From Erysipelothrix anatis (lineage in GTDB: Bacteria > Bacillota_I > Bacilli_A > Erysipelotrichales > Erysipelotrichaceae), in assembly GCF_009828745.1 (NCBI RefSeq), contig NZ_WTSX01000003.1:62001-126000 (forward strand): a stretch of DNA of 64,000 nt, read 5' to 3'. The translations under genes and the position numbers were made by a program. Numbering within the stretch: the first letter of the stretch is position 1; every line of letters begins with the position of its first letter. The notes under the pieces were generated by a model. The model did not search any database. It was not told the DNA's origin and saw only the letters and a program-made list of their open reading frames with translations. Shown here in pieces: positions 34,339 through 42,879 of the stretch.

Positions 34339-36726
34339 TTATGCTTTTTTACGTTTTGAATAGATAATCACTAAGAACCCACTAATTACTATAAGAGCAC
34401 CCACACCATAAACATAATGTGTATTTACTTGGCCTGTTGCCGGCAATGTCGCGAGTTGCGAATCATCTTGTGTCTCAGTAGGAGAGACAGGTCTGATAGG
34501 TTCTACCGGATCAATTGGGTCAATTGGATCAATTGGATCGATTGGGTCGATGGGATCGATTGGATCAATTGGATCGATGGGATCAATTGGATCGATTGGG
34601 TCGATGGGATCGATTGGGTCAATTGGATCAATTGGGTCGATTGGGTCGATTGGGTCGATTGGGTCGATTGGGTCGATTGGGTCGATTGGGTCGATTGGGT
34701 CGATTGGGTCGATTGGATCAATTGGATCGATTGGATCGATGGGATTTTCGGTATAGATTGCGTAAACTGTCATACTATCTGTTATAACCGCAGTCTCCGG
34801 GTTAAATCCGTTCCCTGTTCCGTCAGGATTCGTATTCCACTCTTTAAAATGATGGCCCACTTTATCTGTAGCAGGAACGCGTGAAGCGTCAAGTGTCGTG
34901 TTATAATCTGTCGAGACTAAGGTCGTGTCACCGTCAACATCGAAAGTAACCGTGACTAATGAAGGACCATATTGAGCCTTATATTCGGTAAAATCGTCGA
35001 GTAAATTGGTAGTTTCAGTTTTATTTCCATTGTCCGGATTCCATCTTCTAAACGTCTGATTACTGTCACTTGCAGTTGGAACACCATCTAAAAACTGGTT
35101 ATAATCCTTTGCTGAAACTAACAATTCATTCATTTCTGTAATCGTAAATTGATTGAACATTTTAATAATTTTCGCACTATCTTCAAATGCACCACCTGCC
35201 ATTGCATTTTTCGAAGGACCAACGGTATAGCGTTTGTCTCTTGCATAATCATAAGATGTTAATTTTGGATCCTCAGTTTTAATAACCAATGGACTATCAA
35301 ACCCTTGATTCATTACAAAGACGCGATCCATCGAGATTCCATGTTGCAGTTGCCAGTTTGTCATATCAATGAAATGCAGGTTTAAGTCATAAGCAAACAT
35401 AAAACTAATGTCTTCCATTGCCGCAGTATTCCATTGGGAAGGATTAATCCCCGAAAGATTTTGCATACCAGAAAATGCAGATCGCGCATAAACAACATTG
35501 CTGACATCCCATGCTTCAACATCGAGGGTTGTAAAGTTTGAATCTTTGAACATATTGTTTATTATCGTTACATTGCTCATATCAAAGTGCCCAACATCTA
35601 CAGTTCCAGGAACATTCCACTCACCCGGAATTTGTTGTGTAACCTTGGTTCCTTCGAACATCGAATCCATTTGAACTGCACTTTGGGTATCGAAATTAGA
35701 GACATCGAGAGACCATAACGATGTCGCATTCTTAAACATACCTGAGAAATTTGTTACCTGAGCGGTATTAAAAGACGTTAAATCTACAGTTTTTAAAGCG
35801 TTTGTATTCGCAAACATCCCTTGCATTGTAGTGGCTGAACTTGTATCAAATGATGACAAGTCAAGATTCGGGATTGCAGAATATGTAAACATTCCAGAAA
35901 AGTCTTCAACATTTGACGTATTCCAATTATCAACATTAAGGGACGTAATTCTCGTTGTATTGTGGAACATCGATTGAACAGATACTAAATTTCCTGTATC
36001 CCATGTACTTAAATCAAGTTCCCAAAAACCAGAACCACTAAACATAAATTCCATCGTTCTTACTTGTGATACATCCCATTGTGATAGATCAATCGTTTTA
36101 ATACTTTGGATTCCAAAGAACATGCTATTCATGCTTGTAACCTGTGATACATCCCAATTGGAAACATCCAGATATTCAATGGCAGATGCGTTTGAAAAGA
36201 CGCCATCCATGGTAGTAACACCCCCGACATCAAGCCCACTCAAATCAACATAGGTAAGTCGTGAATGACCGGCAAAGGCACTTGATATGTTTTGAGTATC
36301 AAGCCCCACTTTATGAATTGTTGATGGATCATTTTCTGCTGGTACTGATTCAATGATGATTGATTCATAGGGACGTGTATCAGTTGAAGATTTCATTTTG
36401 AACATATTTAGGTTCAATAAACGCACTTCAATATCGTCCCCCTCAACATTTACAGTTGATGGAATGTATATATTTTTTAAGTCCTTGTTAGTAAGATCTG
36501 TTAATGTCCAAACACCTTCTACTGACTTGTCGATACTCCAATCATTTTCATCAAACTGTCGCATCGCATCGGTTCGATATATTTCCAAATCTTTGGTCTC
36601 ATGGCTCACATGCTGCAATTGTTGCGCTCTATCATGTTTCTCATTTGACGCTTCTAAAGCATGAACATTTGTAAACCCGAACGCAATAATTAATGATGTA
36701 ATTCCGAATGTTTTTATCAGTTTCAT
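34339..36726 (-). CDS. LPATG-anchored surface protein with BspA-like repeats and (Ile-Asp-Pro)n stalk
   Basis: This 795-residue protein has a signal peptide (MKLIKTFGITSLIIAFGF). Residues about 115-480 form about a dozen DUF285/BspA-like leucine-rich units (LDLSSFDTS and MQGMFANT patterns). A single InlB-type segment follows (FKEWNTNPDGTG, VYAIY), then 26 perfect Ile-Asp-Pro repeats and the sorting signal LPATG with hydrophobic tail and RKKA end. The repeat stretch probably projects the adhesive domain through the wall. BspA-like repeats bind host matrix proteins in other bacteria. It is a single-gene unit with a palindrome upstream and terminators on both sides. Confidence 0.88.
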   Translation of the reverse strand: MKLIKTFGITSLIIAFGFTNVHALEASNEKHDRAQQLQHVSHETKDLEIYRTDAMRQFDENDWSIDKSVEGVWTLTDLTNKDLKNIYIPSTVNVEGDDIEVRLLNLNMFKMKSSTDTRPYESIIIESVPAENDPSTIHKVGLDTQNISSAFAGHSRLTYVDLSGLDVGGVTTMDGVFSNASAIEYLDVSNWDVSQVTSMNSMFFGIQSIKTIDLSQWDVSQVRTMEFMFSGSGFWELDLSTWDTGNLVSVQSMFHNTTRITSLNVDNWNTSNVEDFSGMFTYSAIPNLDLSSFDTSSATTMQGMFANTNALKTVDLTSFNTAQVTNFSGMFKNATSLWSLDVSNFDTQSAVQMDSMFEGTKVTQQIPGEWNVPGTVDVGHFDMSNVTIINNMFKDSNFTTLDVEAWDVSNVVYARSAFSGMQNLSGINPSQWNTAAMEDISFMFAYDLNLHFIDMTNWQLQHGISMDRVFVMNQGFDSPLVIKTEDPKLTSYDYARDKRYTVGPSKNAMAGGAFEDSAKIIKMFNQFTITEMNELLVSAKDYNQFLDGVPTASDSNQTFRRWNPDNGNKTETTNLLDDFTEYKAQYGPSLVTVTFDVDGDTTLVSTDYNTTLDASRVPATDKVGHHFKEWNTNPDGTGNGFNPETAVITDSMTVYAIYTENPIDPIDPIDPIDPIDPIDPIDPIDPIDPIDPIDPIDPIDPIDPIDPIDPIDPIDPIDPIDPIDPIDPIDPIDPIDPIDPVEPIRPVSPTETQDDSQLATLPATGQVNTHYVYGVGALIVISGFLVIIYSKRKKA
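34507..34740 (-). repeat. Tandem 9-bp repeat, 26 units encoding Ile-Asp-Pro
   Basis: 234 bp of contiguous in-frame units with synonymous variants (third-position changes) but no amino-acid change. Unit number is likely to vary by slippage without breaking the frame, altering stalk length. Confidence 0.95.
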
Positions 36727-36769
36727 CGTGATACCCCGTCTTTTCTTTTTATAGTCTTAACACTATCAC

Positions 36770-36783
36770 GAATGTTAACATTC
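36770..36783. promoter_or_regulatory. 14-bp perfect palindrome upstream of the BspA-like gene
   Basis: GAATGTTAACATTC lies about 45 bp upstream of the start at 36726, in the expected promoter region. The -35/-10 pair there is not clear to me. Confidence 0.45.
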
Positions 36784-36836
36784 AATTAAAACATGTCATA
36801 AAACATTGCTCTCAAGTTATCAACACCATAAGTAAA

Positions 36837-36881
36837 CAAAAAATGCTCACCTATCCAAGAGTCTACGGATATGTGAACATT
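36837..36881 (-). terminator. Terminator of the TetR-antiporter operon
   Basis: A 15-bp stem with one mismatch (AATGTTCAC...GGATAGGTGAGCATT) is followed by TTTTTT on the minus strand. Confidence 0.85.
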
Positions 36882-36917
36882 TATAGATTATTACCTTAAC
36901 ATTCAGAACTAAGCTGC

Positions 36918-38135
36918 TTAAATTTCACCTGACATTTCAAACGCCTTTTTAGCAACAATGACTGCAATAACTTCATTAATTACAGCTGCGGCTGCAATTG
37001 TTCCTTGAATAATCATTGCTGAATTGGGATCAAATGGCATGATTGTTGTAACGGCAATCCCAGTGAAAACAAGAGAGACTCCTGAATGGGGTAGTAATGT
37101 AAATCCAAGATATTTTTGAACGGTCTTTGGCATGTGCATAAGTTTAGCACCTGCTGTAGCACCAAAGTATTTACCAATTGCACGTGACACGATGTACACT
37201 AATGTAAATATTCCTGCACTAAAGATTAAATGATAATCTAGAGGCATTCCTAAATCGAGAATTACAATGATTAAAGCAACCCCAATAACTGGTGAAAGTG
37301 ATGTAAAGAGTGCTTCTTGTTTTGATGATTCTAACATATTTGCAAACCCTGCCGCGAATGCCATTCCCAATAACATAAAGTTTACAAGAGAGTCTTTAAA
37401 GATGACTCCATTCATAAACAGCCCAACAGCGGTAACAATCGCAACGGCAACCATTACCGTATAAAATGAGTGTTGATTACTCTTAATTTTTCTGAGAACA
37501 AATCCAGTTCCAATACCCAATATTAATCCGATAGCGATTGGAACAACAATCATAATAAAGAGAGTCGTTCCTAATGACATCGTACTGCCACCACTTGATG
37601 CACCAATCAAGGATACTGTTGTGAAAAAAATAATGATTCCGATGATATCATCAATAGCTGCAAGTGGTAGTAATGTGTCTGTTATTGGCCCTTTAGTATT
37701 AAATTCTTTAACAATAGACAACGCGGGAGCAGGTGCTGTTGCTAAGGCAATCGAGCCCATAACAATTGCGACATACAATGGAATACCCATCACTTTAAAC
37801 ACGATTCCAAATGCTGCTGACACAACTACAAATGTTACGATTGATTGGATAACTGTTGTCACAATGACCGCTTTACCTGATTCTTTTAACTTACTGATGA
37901 TCAGTTCACTCCCAATCATCACCCCAACAAATGCTTCTAGAAACGCAATCATAACGTGATAACTATTTACGTCCATCACTGATGCATTTACAATGCCAAG
38001 GGCATGCGGACCAACAGCCATGCCGGCAATGAGCCAACCAAGAATTTCTGGCAATCCCAGTTTTGCAACAAGTTTCCCTGTCGCAACTGCAATCGCAATA
38101 GCTATAATCAATCTTAATATTTCAATAATTCCCAT
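36918..38135 (-). CDS. CPA2-type Na+(K+)/H+ antiporter
   Basis: This 405-residue membrane protein has about twelve helices. Family signatures are GLPEILGWLIAGMAVGPHALG in helix 2, LEAFVGVMIGSELI, and the discontinuous-helix region ATAPAPALSIVKEFNTKGPITDTLLPLAAIDDIIGIIIFFTTV, with the conserved acidic pair. It lacks the C-terminal regulatory TrkA domain of KefB/C, so resembles GerN-type antiporters. It starts two bases after the TetR stop and should be repressed by it. Confidence 0.88.
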   Translation of the reverse strand: MGIIEILRLIIAIAIAVATGKLVAKLGLPEILGWLIAGMAVGPHALGIVNASVMDVNSYHVMIAFLEAFVGVMIGSELIISKLKESGKAVIVTTVIQSIVTFVVVSAAFGIVFKVMGIPLYVAIVMGSIALATAPAPALSIVKEFNTKGPITDTLLPLAAIDDIIGIIIFFTTVSLIGASSGGSTMSLGTTLFIMIVVPIAIGLILGIGTGFVLRKIKSNQHSFYTVMVAVAIVTAVGLFMNGVIFKDSLVNFMLLGMAFAAGFANMLESSKQEALFTSLSPVIGVALIIVILDLGMPLDYHLIFSAGIFTLVYIVSRAIGKYFGATAGAKLMHMPKTVQKYLGFTLLPHSGVSLVFTGIAVTTIMPFDPNSAMIIQGTIAAAAVINEVIAVIVAKKAFEMSGEI

Positions 38136-38137
38136 AT

Positions 38138-38743
38138 CTATTGTCCTCTCTTAACGGTTCCAAACATCATCATGTTAATGACCAATTCGATATCTTTGAA
38201 ATGTTGATCAACATCTACCGAATCGACTTCATGGAATTTTGCATCGAATGCATCGTTCACTACCAAATAATATTGCAAGACATCTTCAATCGATAAACCA
38301 TCTTCTAATGTTGCGTGTTCTAATACAGCACGGAAATAATTCAAGTTAAAGTCGAGCAAATTTTGTTTCACACTACGAATTGGCTCCCTTAATTGTTCGG
38401 GAACGTTGTAGCGTGTATGAATGAACAATCGCGAATGATCTGGATATTCTTTTCCAAAAGCATACCGAGCGTCTAGATATTGACTCAAACCGTGCTCATA
38501 ATTAGAAATTTTTGAAGTGTGATCAACAATATATTGCATGAGTAAATTGTACGTTTCTTGAACACTGTCGAGATAGAGTGCTTCTTTACTTTCGAAGTAG
38601 TGATAGAGATGTCCTTTACTAATTCCATTGTTCTTGCAGAATTGATTCAATGAGATTTCAGTATAGCTGCCTTGTGAAAATTCAAGAATTGCAGCATCGA
38701 TGATTTCTTTTTTACTTATCTTTCCTTTTGGTGTTAGTGACAT
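38138..38743 (-). CDS. TetR-family regulator of the antiporter
   Basis: The protein has 201 residues from the start at 38743 (MSLTPKGKISKKEI), with GGAGG 4 nt upstream. The helix-turn-helix is SQGSYTEISLNQFCKNNGISKGHLYHYFESKEALYL, followed by a helical ligand domain. A perfect palindrome overlapping the start region and the antiporter gene two bases downstream point to an autoregulated repressor-transporter operon. The inducer is unknown. Confidence 0.85.
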   Translation of the reverse strand: MSLTPKGKISKKEIIDAAILEFSQGSYTEISLNQFCKNNGISKGHLYHYFESKEALYLDSVQETYNLLMQYIVDHTSKISNYEHGLSQYLDARYAFGKEYPDHSRLFIHTRYNVPEQLREPIRSVKQNLLDFNLNYFRAVLEHATLEDGLSIEDVLQYYLVVNDAFDAKFHEVDSVDVDQHFKDIELVINMMMFGTVKRGQ

Positions 38744-38753
38744 GTGACCTCCG

Positions 38754-38775
38754 TAACAGACCAACCGGTCTGTTA
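38754..38775. promoter_or_regulatory. TetR operator of the regulator-antiporter operon
   Basis: Perfect arms AACAGACC and GGTCTGTT are separated by 4 bp, with TA flanks on both sides. It lies between the -10 and the start codon. The AGACC/GGTCT arms resemble TetR-family operators known elsewhere. Confidence 0.75.
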
Positions 38776-38777
38776 TC

Positions 38778-38806
38778 ACTTTATCATGCCGCCCATTGAA
38801 TTGCAA
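38778..38806 (-). promoter_or_regulatory. Promoter of the TetR-antiporter operon
   Basis: On the minus strand TTGCAA (38801-38806) is 17 bp from TAAAGT (38778-38783), preceded by an extended TGA. Confidence 0.65.
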
Positions 38807-39246
38807 GTGACACATCTGTGAAAAGATAAATTGCAGTGTTTACCTCAGGTTTATGACATTGGCGGTACCTTTGGGCAACATAATTACTTCCCAGTTTGGA
38901 CAGAATTCACCGTGCAAATGAGAACATAAAAACAAGAAAAAAAACTCGTTTCTTTACTTAAAACGAGTTTTTTGACATCGAATGGATACAATATCGCGGC
39001 GTCCTACACCTATAAGTCATCAATATATTTAACTGCTTTTCCATTGTTACATTGTTTCGTTATTAACATTTTGCACGTCACCATCGTTTTAAAAAAAATG
39101 TTCAAAAAAAATATTTTTCCTCAAGTCCACTTCATAGTTACAATATTTAACGTCAAAAATAAATATCGGATTTTTAGCTTTGAAAGTGCCTTGACACTTC
39201 GTATTTCCTTTGAGAAACTAGGTTTACTTTGAGCGGAGGAACAACC
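38807..39246. other. Gene-free stretch between tetR promoter and pentapeptide gene
   Basis: About 440 bp without a convincing gene on either strand. It holds an isolated hairpin terminator (next entry), an A/T-rich middle and a TTGACA at 39191 that may drive the pentapeptide gene; I cannot find a good -10 for it. Confidence 0.5.
38937..38973. terminator. Orphan bidirectional hairpin terminator
   Basis: AAACTCGTTT pairs with AAACGAGTTT, flanked by A-rich and T-rich runs so it could act either way. No annotated gene ends here, so it could end a small RNA or a lost gene. Confidence 0.65.
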
Positions 39247-39825
39247 ATGAATTACATAGAAGAACAACATTTTACAGATATCGAGATGTGTGATGAATCA
39301 CTCGATGATCAGCGTTACATTGACTGTACGTTTGAGAACTGCAAATTTGAAAATATCGAATTGCATAATACAGTGCTCTTGAACTGCACCTTTAAGAAAT
39401 GTACAATCATTAATCCGACATCTAATTTTGGTGAGGTAAACAATGCCTCATTTGAAAACTGCAATCTTATCGGTGTCTCGTGGGGGATGTTCACCGGACC
39501 AAGCAAACATCGACGTGTTCTAAATACAATCACGAATACCTTTATGAAGTATAATTCGTTCATTAATCTATCTTTGAAAAAACAGAGTTTTGTAAGCAAT
39601 AGTTTTCAAGGAAGCAGCTTTGAACTTTGCGAACTTTCTGAGGCATCGTTTAAAGCATGTTCATTAGACGCAACAACATTCACGAATTGTGATCTGAAGA
39701 AAGCTGACTTTAGAGATGCGCGATACTATGTCATCGATATTACAAGCAATCAACTCAAAGGGTCCAAATTCAGTTTTCCTGAAGCCCTCACATTACTCGA
39801 ACAAACAGGAATCATCATTGATTAA
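39247..39825 (+). CDS. Pentapeptide-repeat protein
   Basis: The protein has 192 residues from the start at 39247 (MNYIEEQHFTDIEM), behind GCGGAGG. Two blocks of right-handed quadrilateral helix repeats of the A(D/N)LXX type are visible: CTFENCKFENIELHNTVLLN at about residues 25-65 and SFQGSSFELCELSEASFKAC plus later turns at about 120-165. Proteins of this shape can mimic DNA; Qnr members protect gyrase from quinolones. The length is somewhat short for Qnr and no conserved Qnr loop is evident, so only the general fold is claimed. It converges on and overlaps the MerR gene by 4 bp. Confidence 0.75.
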   Translation: MNYIEEQHFTDIEMCDESLDDQRYIDCTFENCKFENIELHNTVLLNCTFKKCTIINPTSNFGEVNNASFENCNLIGVSWGMFTGPSKHRRVLNTITNTFMKYNSFINLSLKKQSFVSNSFQGSSFELCELSEASFKACSLDATTFTNCDLKKADFRDARYYVIDITSNQLKGSKFSFPEALTLLEQTGIIID

Positions 39826-40571
39826 TACGATGCAAAGATAAGGATTGTGGATTCAAATTCTGGTCCCATTGTGAGTTCATCTCTAACTTGTAACACATAT
39901 ACATCAGATGTAATCGTCACATTGTGAGCATTGCATTGTTTCAAAAACAAACGAATTGGTTTCTCAAGATTATCTAAATCTTCGGCGATTGTAAGCGCAA
40001 CAATCGGATGTGGTTCACCTTTTTGGTTTGTTGGTGTGAAGATTTGTGCCGTCTCAGTTTGAAGCTTAACACGGATCCCTATCATCCAGCTGAGTAAGAG
40101 TGTCTTTGTCTCGGGTGCTTCCTGCATCTTCGAGAGCACCGTATAGAAATTTTCATCTGTCACAGGTGTATGATGTGTATAAATTTGATTCATATTCCAA
40201 GTATCATAAAACAACTTATTCATCGGATTGGTTTCAAGAAATTTCTGAAATTGATCGCGATACTCTAACATAAAACGTGTTTGTTCTAAGTCATGAATGG
40301 CTTGATCAATACGTTTTTTTAATGTTATCTTATGATTCTCATAGGAGGCATGATCGCGCAGCATCATTTTAATTTCTGCAAGTGAATACCCCATCTCACG
40401 ATATGCTTGAATCATGATAAAAGTATTTGCTTGAGCGGGTGTATAGATGCGATACCCATTCTCTTGTCGTGATTTAGGGCGAAAGAGATCGATGGCATCG
40501 TAATGGATTAATGTATCTTTTGTCGTTTTCATGAGCGTTGCGAATTCTGAAATTGTAAGTTCTTGCTTCAT
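39822..40571 (-). CDS. MerR-family regulator with C-terminal sensor domain
   Basis: This 249-residue protein has a MerR winged HTH (LTISEFATLMKTTKDTLIHYD, then NGYRIYTPAQANTFIMIQAYREMGYSLAEIKMML) and a long helix. A C-terminal ligand domain of about 130 residues resembles the GyrI-like or multidrug-binding type. It is divergent from a GNAT gene, and the gap contains a palindrome inside a 19-bp spacer. That is the classical architecture by which MerR proteins untwist and activate promoters. Confidence 0.85.
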   Translation of the reverse strand: MKQELTISEFATLMKTTKDTLIHYDAIDLFRPKSRQENGYRIYTPAQANTFIMIQAYREMGYSLAEIKMMLRDHASYENHKITLKKRIDQAIHDLEQTRFMLEYRDQFQKFLETNPMNKLFYDTWNMNQIYTHHTPVTDENFYTVLSKMQEAPETKTLLLSWMIGIRVKLQTETAQIFTPTNQKGEPHPIVALTIAEDLDNLEKPIRLFLKQCNAHNVTITSDVYVLQVRDELTMGPEFESTILIFASY

Positions 40572-40581
40572 AACTTCTCCT

Positions 40582-40612
40582 TGACTAAGGGGTTACCCCA
40601 TACTTTATTATA
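40582..40612 (+). promoter_or_regulatory. MerR-type promoter (19-bp spacer) for the GNAT gene
   Basis: TTGACT (40582-40587) and TATTAT (40607-40612) are separated by 19 bp. The spacer contains the palindrome GGGGTTACCCC (40590-40600). The 5' leader would be very short, which is the weak point of this reading. Confidence 0.55.
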
Positions 40613-40636
40613 CATGGGAGGTGATATTATGTTAAA
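40608..40636 (-). promoter_or_regulatory. Promoter of the MerR gene
   Basis: On the minus strand TTAACA (40631-40636) is 17 bp from a consensus TATAAT (40608-40613). The MerR palindrome falls just downstream of the start site. Confidence 0.6.
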
Positions 40637-41216
40637 GAAAATGAATCTAACTACAGACTCTGTTTTTGAGGTTGCACACTATATTTACACCGCTGACCCC
40701 AGCATTTTTGATTTTATTTTTGGTAACACGTTGCGTGCATTAACCGCAATATCTAAACTTGTTCGATTGGATGATAATGCGTTTTCTCATAAACACATTT
40801 ATCTATATTTTGATAAAGGAATACTTCTCGGATGTATTTCTATGTTCCATACCACCGATATTGATTCTCAACGCGAATGGCACGATTTGTCTTCAGTACT
40901 GAATTCTTTTGGAAAAATTCGGGTTATTGGCGCTTACATGATCTTACATCGTATTGTTGATATCAAATATCTTGATGGCATCTACATTCAGACTGTTGCT
41001 ATTAATGCAACTCATCGCGGAGACGGACACGGTTCAAGAATGGTTCAACTTGCGCTTGATACCATCCGTTCTCACTCTAATGACGCAGTTTATTTGGATG
41101 CATCGCTCGAGAAGCCACATGTTAAACATTTTTATGAAAAATTGGGCTTTCAAGGAATCGGAACACGAATGGCCCTATTGGGTCCCGATGGTGTTACGCG
41201 TATGAAATTTCAGTAA
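40629..41216 (+). CDS. GNAT-family acetyltransferase
   Basis: The protein has 195 residues from the start at 40629 (MLKKMNLTTDSVFEVAHYIY), with GGGAGG upstream. The acetyl-CoA motif is in IQTVAINATHRGDGHGSRMVQLAL and the late strand in VYLDASLEKPHVKHFYEKLGFQ. It is placed under the divergent MerR promoter, so it may acetylate a toxic compound sensed by MerR. Substrate unknown. Confidence 0.78.
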   Translation: MLKKMNLTTDSVFEVAHYIYTADPSIFDFIFGNTLRALTAISKLVRLDDNAFSHKHIYLYFDKGILLGCISMFHTTDIDSQREWHDLSSVLNSFGKIRVIGAYMILHRIVDIKYLDGIYIQTVAINATHRGDGHGSRMVQLALDTIRSHSNDAVYLDASLEKPHVKHFYEKLGFQGIGTRMALLGPDGVTRMKFQ

Positions 41217-41284
41217 GCGTGCTAGTTGAACCAATAACGAAGCAACCTAAACACCATGGGTGACCGATCCTATACTTCCTACTG

Positions 41285-41290
41285 TATAAT
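41285..41290 (+). promoter_or_regulatory. -10 element of the small membrane protein gene
   Basis: A consensus TATAAT about 28 nt before the start at 41318. A matching -35 is not clear. Confidence 0.4.
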
Positions 41291-41317
41291 ATATTCAAAA
41301 GAGAGGGAGTATCTTGC

Positions 41318-41488
41318 ATGAAACATAAATATTTAGGTGCCGTTCTTGCTGTTATTCTTGGCGATATCATTCTGTTTTTTCTGGATGTATTTGATCCTAC
41401 AGACGCGATGTCGTACATTCTATATTTTGTTGTTCCAGTTATAGTAGTCCTTTTATCAAATTACAAAACAAATAAGAGCCCGCGGTGA
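41318..41488 (+). CDS. Small two-helix membrane protein
   Basis: This 56-residue protein starts at 41318 behind a GAGAGGGAG stretch. Two hydrophobic helices (GAVLAVILGDIILFFL and YILYFVVPVIVVLL) are joined by an acidic loop (DVFDPTDAMS), with a basic C-terminus (NYKTNKSPR). A TATAAT lies upstream and a hairpin terminator spans its stop, so it looks like an independent gene. Function unknown. Confidence 0.6.
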   Translation: MKHKYLGAVLAVILGDIILFFLDVFDPTDAMSYILYFVVPVIVVLLSNYKTNKSPR

Positions 41489-41504
41489 TGCGCAGGCTCT
41501 TTTA
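41474..41504. terminator. Bidirectional terminator
   Basis: AAGAGCC pairs with GGCTCTT with an inner CGC/GCG. It ends the small membrane gene and, in the other direction, the six-gene hydantoinase operon. The stop codon of the small gene is inside. Confidence 0.75.
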
Positions 41505-41526
41505 TATAGAGATGAATTTTGGCGAA

Positions 41527-42876
41527 TTATTGATCGCGGTCAACAATTCCACCCATTGCAACAATGTGTTGCTTAATTAGCGCATAGTCTAATTCATGAG
41601 GGTTCAGCGCTTGAGATGCTGCTAGTGCAGCAATGATTCCTGCTGATTGTCCTAGTGCCATACACGTTACACTGACACGACTTGCAGCATGTGCCGCATG
41701 GGTAGCACTGATTGGGCGACCCACAACAATTAAGTTATCCACATTTTGTGGTAAGCACATGTCCAAATCAATTTCAAAATTTCGAACAATATTTTCCTCA
41801 AGAAATTCCATGATTGAAGAATCGGGCGAATGAATATCAATTGGATAACAACCGACAGCAATTGATTTATCCTGTTTTGCGCCACTTAGAACATCGTATT
41901 CATTTAACTGTTTTCGACCTACGATATGGGTTGATTCGCGAACACCGATATCCCCCACGTCCTTAATGTATGCATCTTTGAACGCAGGAATTTCTGCCTT
42001 TAACCATTTAAACAATGCGAGTACTTGTTGGTGTCCTTCAATTGTTGCTTGTTGTAATTCTTCAGGATTTAAACTTGAAAGATTCATGATTCGGGTTGTA
42101 TTCATTCCGACTTCACCTTCTTGAACGCCTTCAAAGAATAAGAGGCGATCACGTTGAATTGGGAACGTCTTGCTTGAGCGAACTTCATCAAAGTAACCTG
42201 AGATGGCAACATAATTCATTCGTTCTCCATTACGAATCGCATCACTTACCGCAAAGTTATCTGGATTCTTTGCAACGTCATCACGAACACGTTCAAGATC
42301 TACATTACCGACATTAAAGCACATTGTCATTGGCTGACTTTTGTGATCAGATTCTCGACCGATGTTGACTGCTTCACCACTCAACCGAGTTACATCGGCA
42401 TCTCCGCTAGCATCGATAATAACGGAAGCACGATAACGCGTTGCCGTTCCAAACTCATTTAATGTTTGGATTGCTTGGATGCGAGCACCCTCGCGCTCAA
42501 CTGCAGTAACACTAGTTCCTGTCACTATTTCAAGATTTGATTCAGCGTACAACTTATTGGCTTGAATAATTTGCATTGCCTTAAAATCAACCGGTGTTAA
42601 AGAGTAGGCAAAATCGATGGGATCATCGACATGACCTTTACTACCACCAATAGCAATGAGATCATCAATGATCTCTTGAGGAATTCCACCTACGATTGGT
42701 GTTTTTGATTCACCAAGAAAAGGTACAAGTGGTCCCACCAATGCATTAGTATTAGTCCCACCAAACGTTGTTTTGGACTCTACTAACAACGTTTTGGCAC
42801 CACTACGCGCGCTGGAGAGGGCAGCAATAACACCCGCACTTCCACCCCCAACAACAATTACATCATATGTTTTCAT
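41527..42876 (-). CDS. FAD-dependent oxidoreductase (FAD_oxidored family)
   Basis: This 449-residue flavoprotein has an N-terminal dinucleotide fold (YDVIVVGGGSAGVIAALSSARSGAKTLLVE), an ASGDADVTRL motif near residue 165 and a C-terminal FAD motif (NVDNLIVVGRPISATHAAHAASR). The family includes enzymes that oxidise amino acids or cyclic compounds. It is the last gene of a six-gene operon, 3 bases from the DUF4127 gene. It may oxidise or reduce an intermediate in that pathway. Confidence 0.82.
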   Translation of the reverse strand: MKTYDVIVVGGGSAGVIAALSSARSGAKTLLVESKTTFGGTNTNALVGPLVPFLGESKTPIVGGIPQEIIDDLIAIGGSKGHVDDPIDFAYSLTPVDFKAMQIIQANKLYAESNLEIVTGTSVTAVEREGARIQAIQTLNEFGTATRYRASVIIDASGDADVTRLSGEAVNIGRESDHKSQPMTMCFNVGNVDLERVRDDVAKNPDNFAVSDAIRNGERMNYVAISGYFDEVRSSKTFPIQRDRLLFFEGVQEGEVGMNTTRIMNLSSLNPEELQQATIEGHQQVLALFKWLKAEIPAFKDAYIKDVGDIGVRESTHIVGRKQLNEYDVLSGAKQDKSIAVGCYPIDIHSPDSSIMEFLEENIVRNFEIDLDMCLPQNVDNLIVVGRPISATHAAHAASRVSVTCMALGQSAGIIAALAASQALNPHELDYALIKQHIVAMGGIVDRDQ

Positions 42877-42879
42877 AAA

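Noticed and set aside
34507-34740. Short direct repeats resembling a CRISPR array
   Set aside because: Units are contiguous 9-bp codons in frame with no spacers.
34417-34884. Plus-strand frames over the Ile-Asp-Pro repeat, giving Trp-Ile or Gly-Ser-Ile repeats
   Set aside because: These are mirror readings of the 9-bp repeat in a gene with signal peptide and LPATG on the minus strand.
38850-38880. GGCGGTACCTTTGG resembling a T-box antiterminator
   Set aside because: The conserved TGG-ACC context is wrong, no stem I specifier is visible, and no synthetase or amino-acid gene follows.
39191-39196. TTGACA as -35 for the pentapeptide gene
   Set aside because: No acceptable -10 at 16-18 bp.
38972-39232. 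Plus-strand frame of 86 codons in the gene-free gap
   Set aside because: No ribosome binding site, overlaps the orphan terminator, A/T-rich composition gives the open frame by chance.
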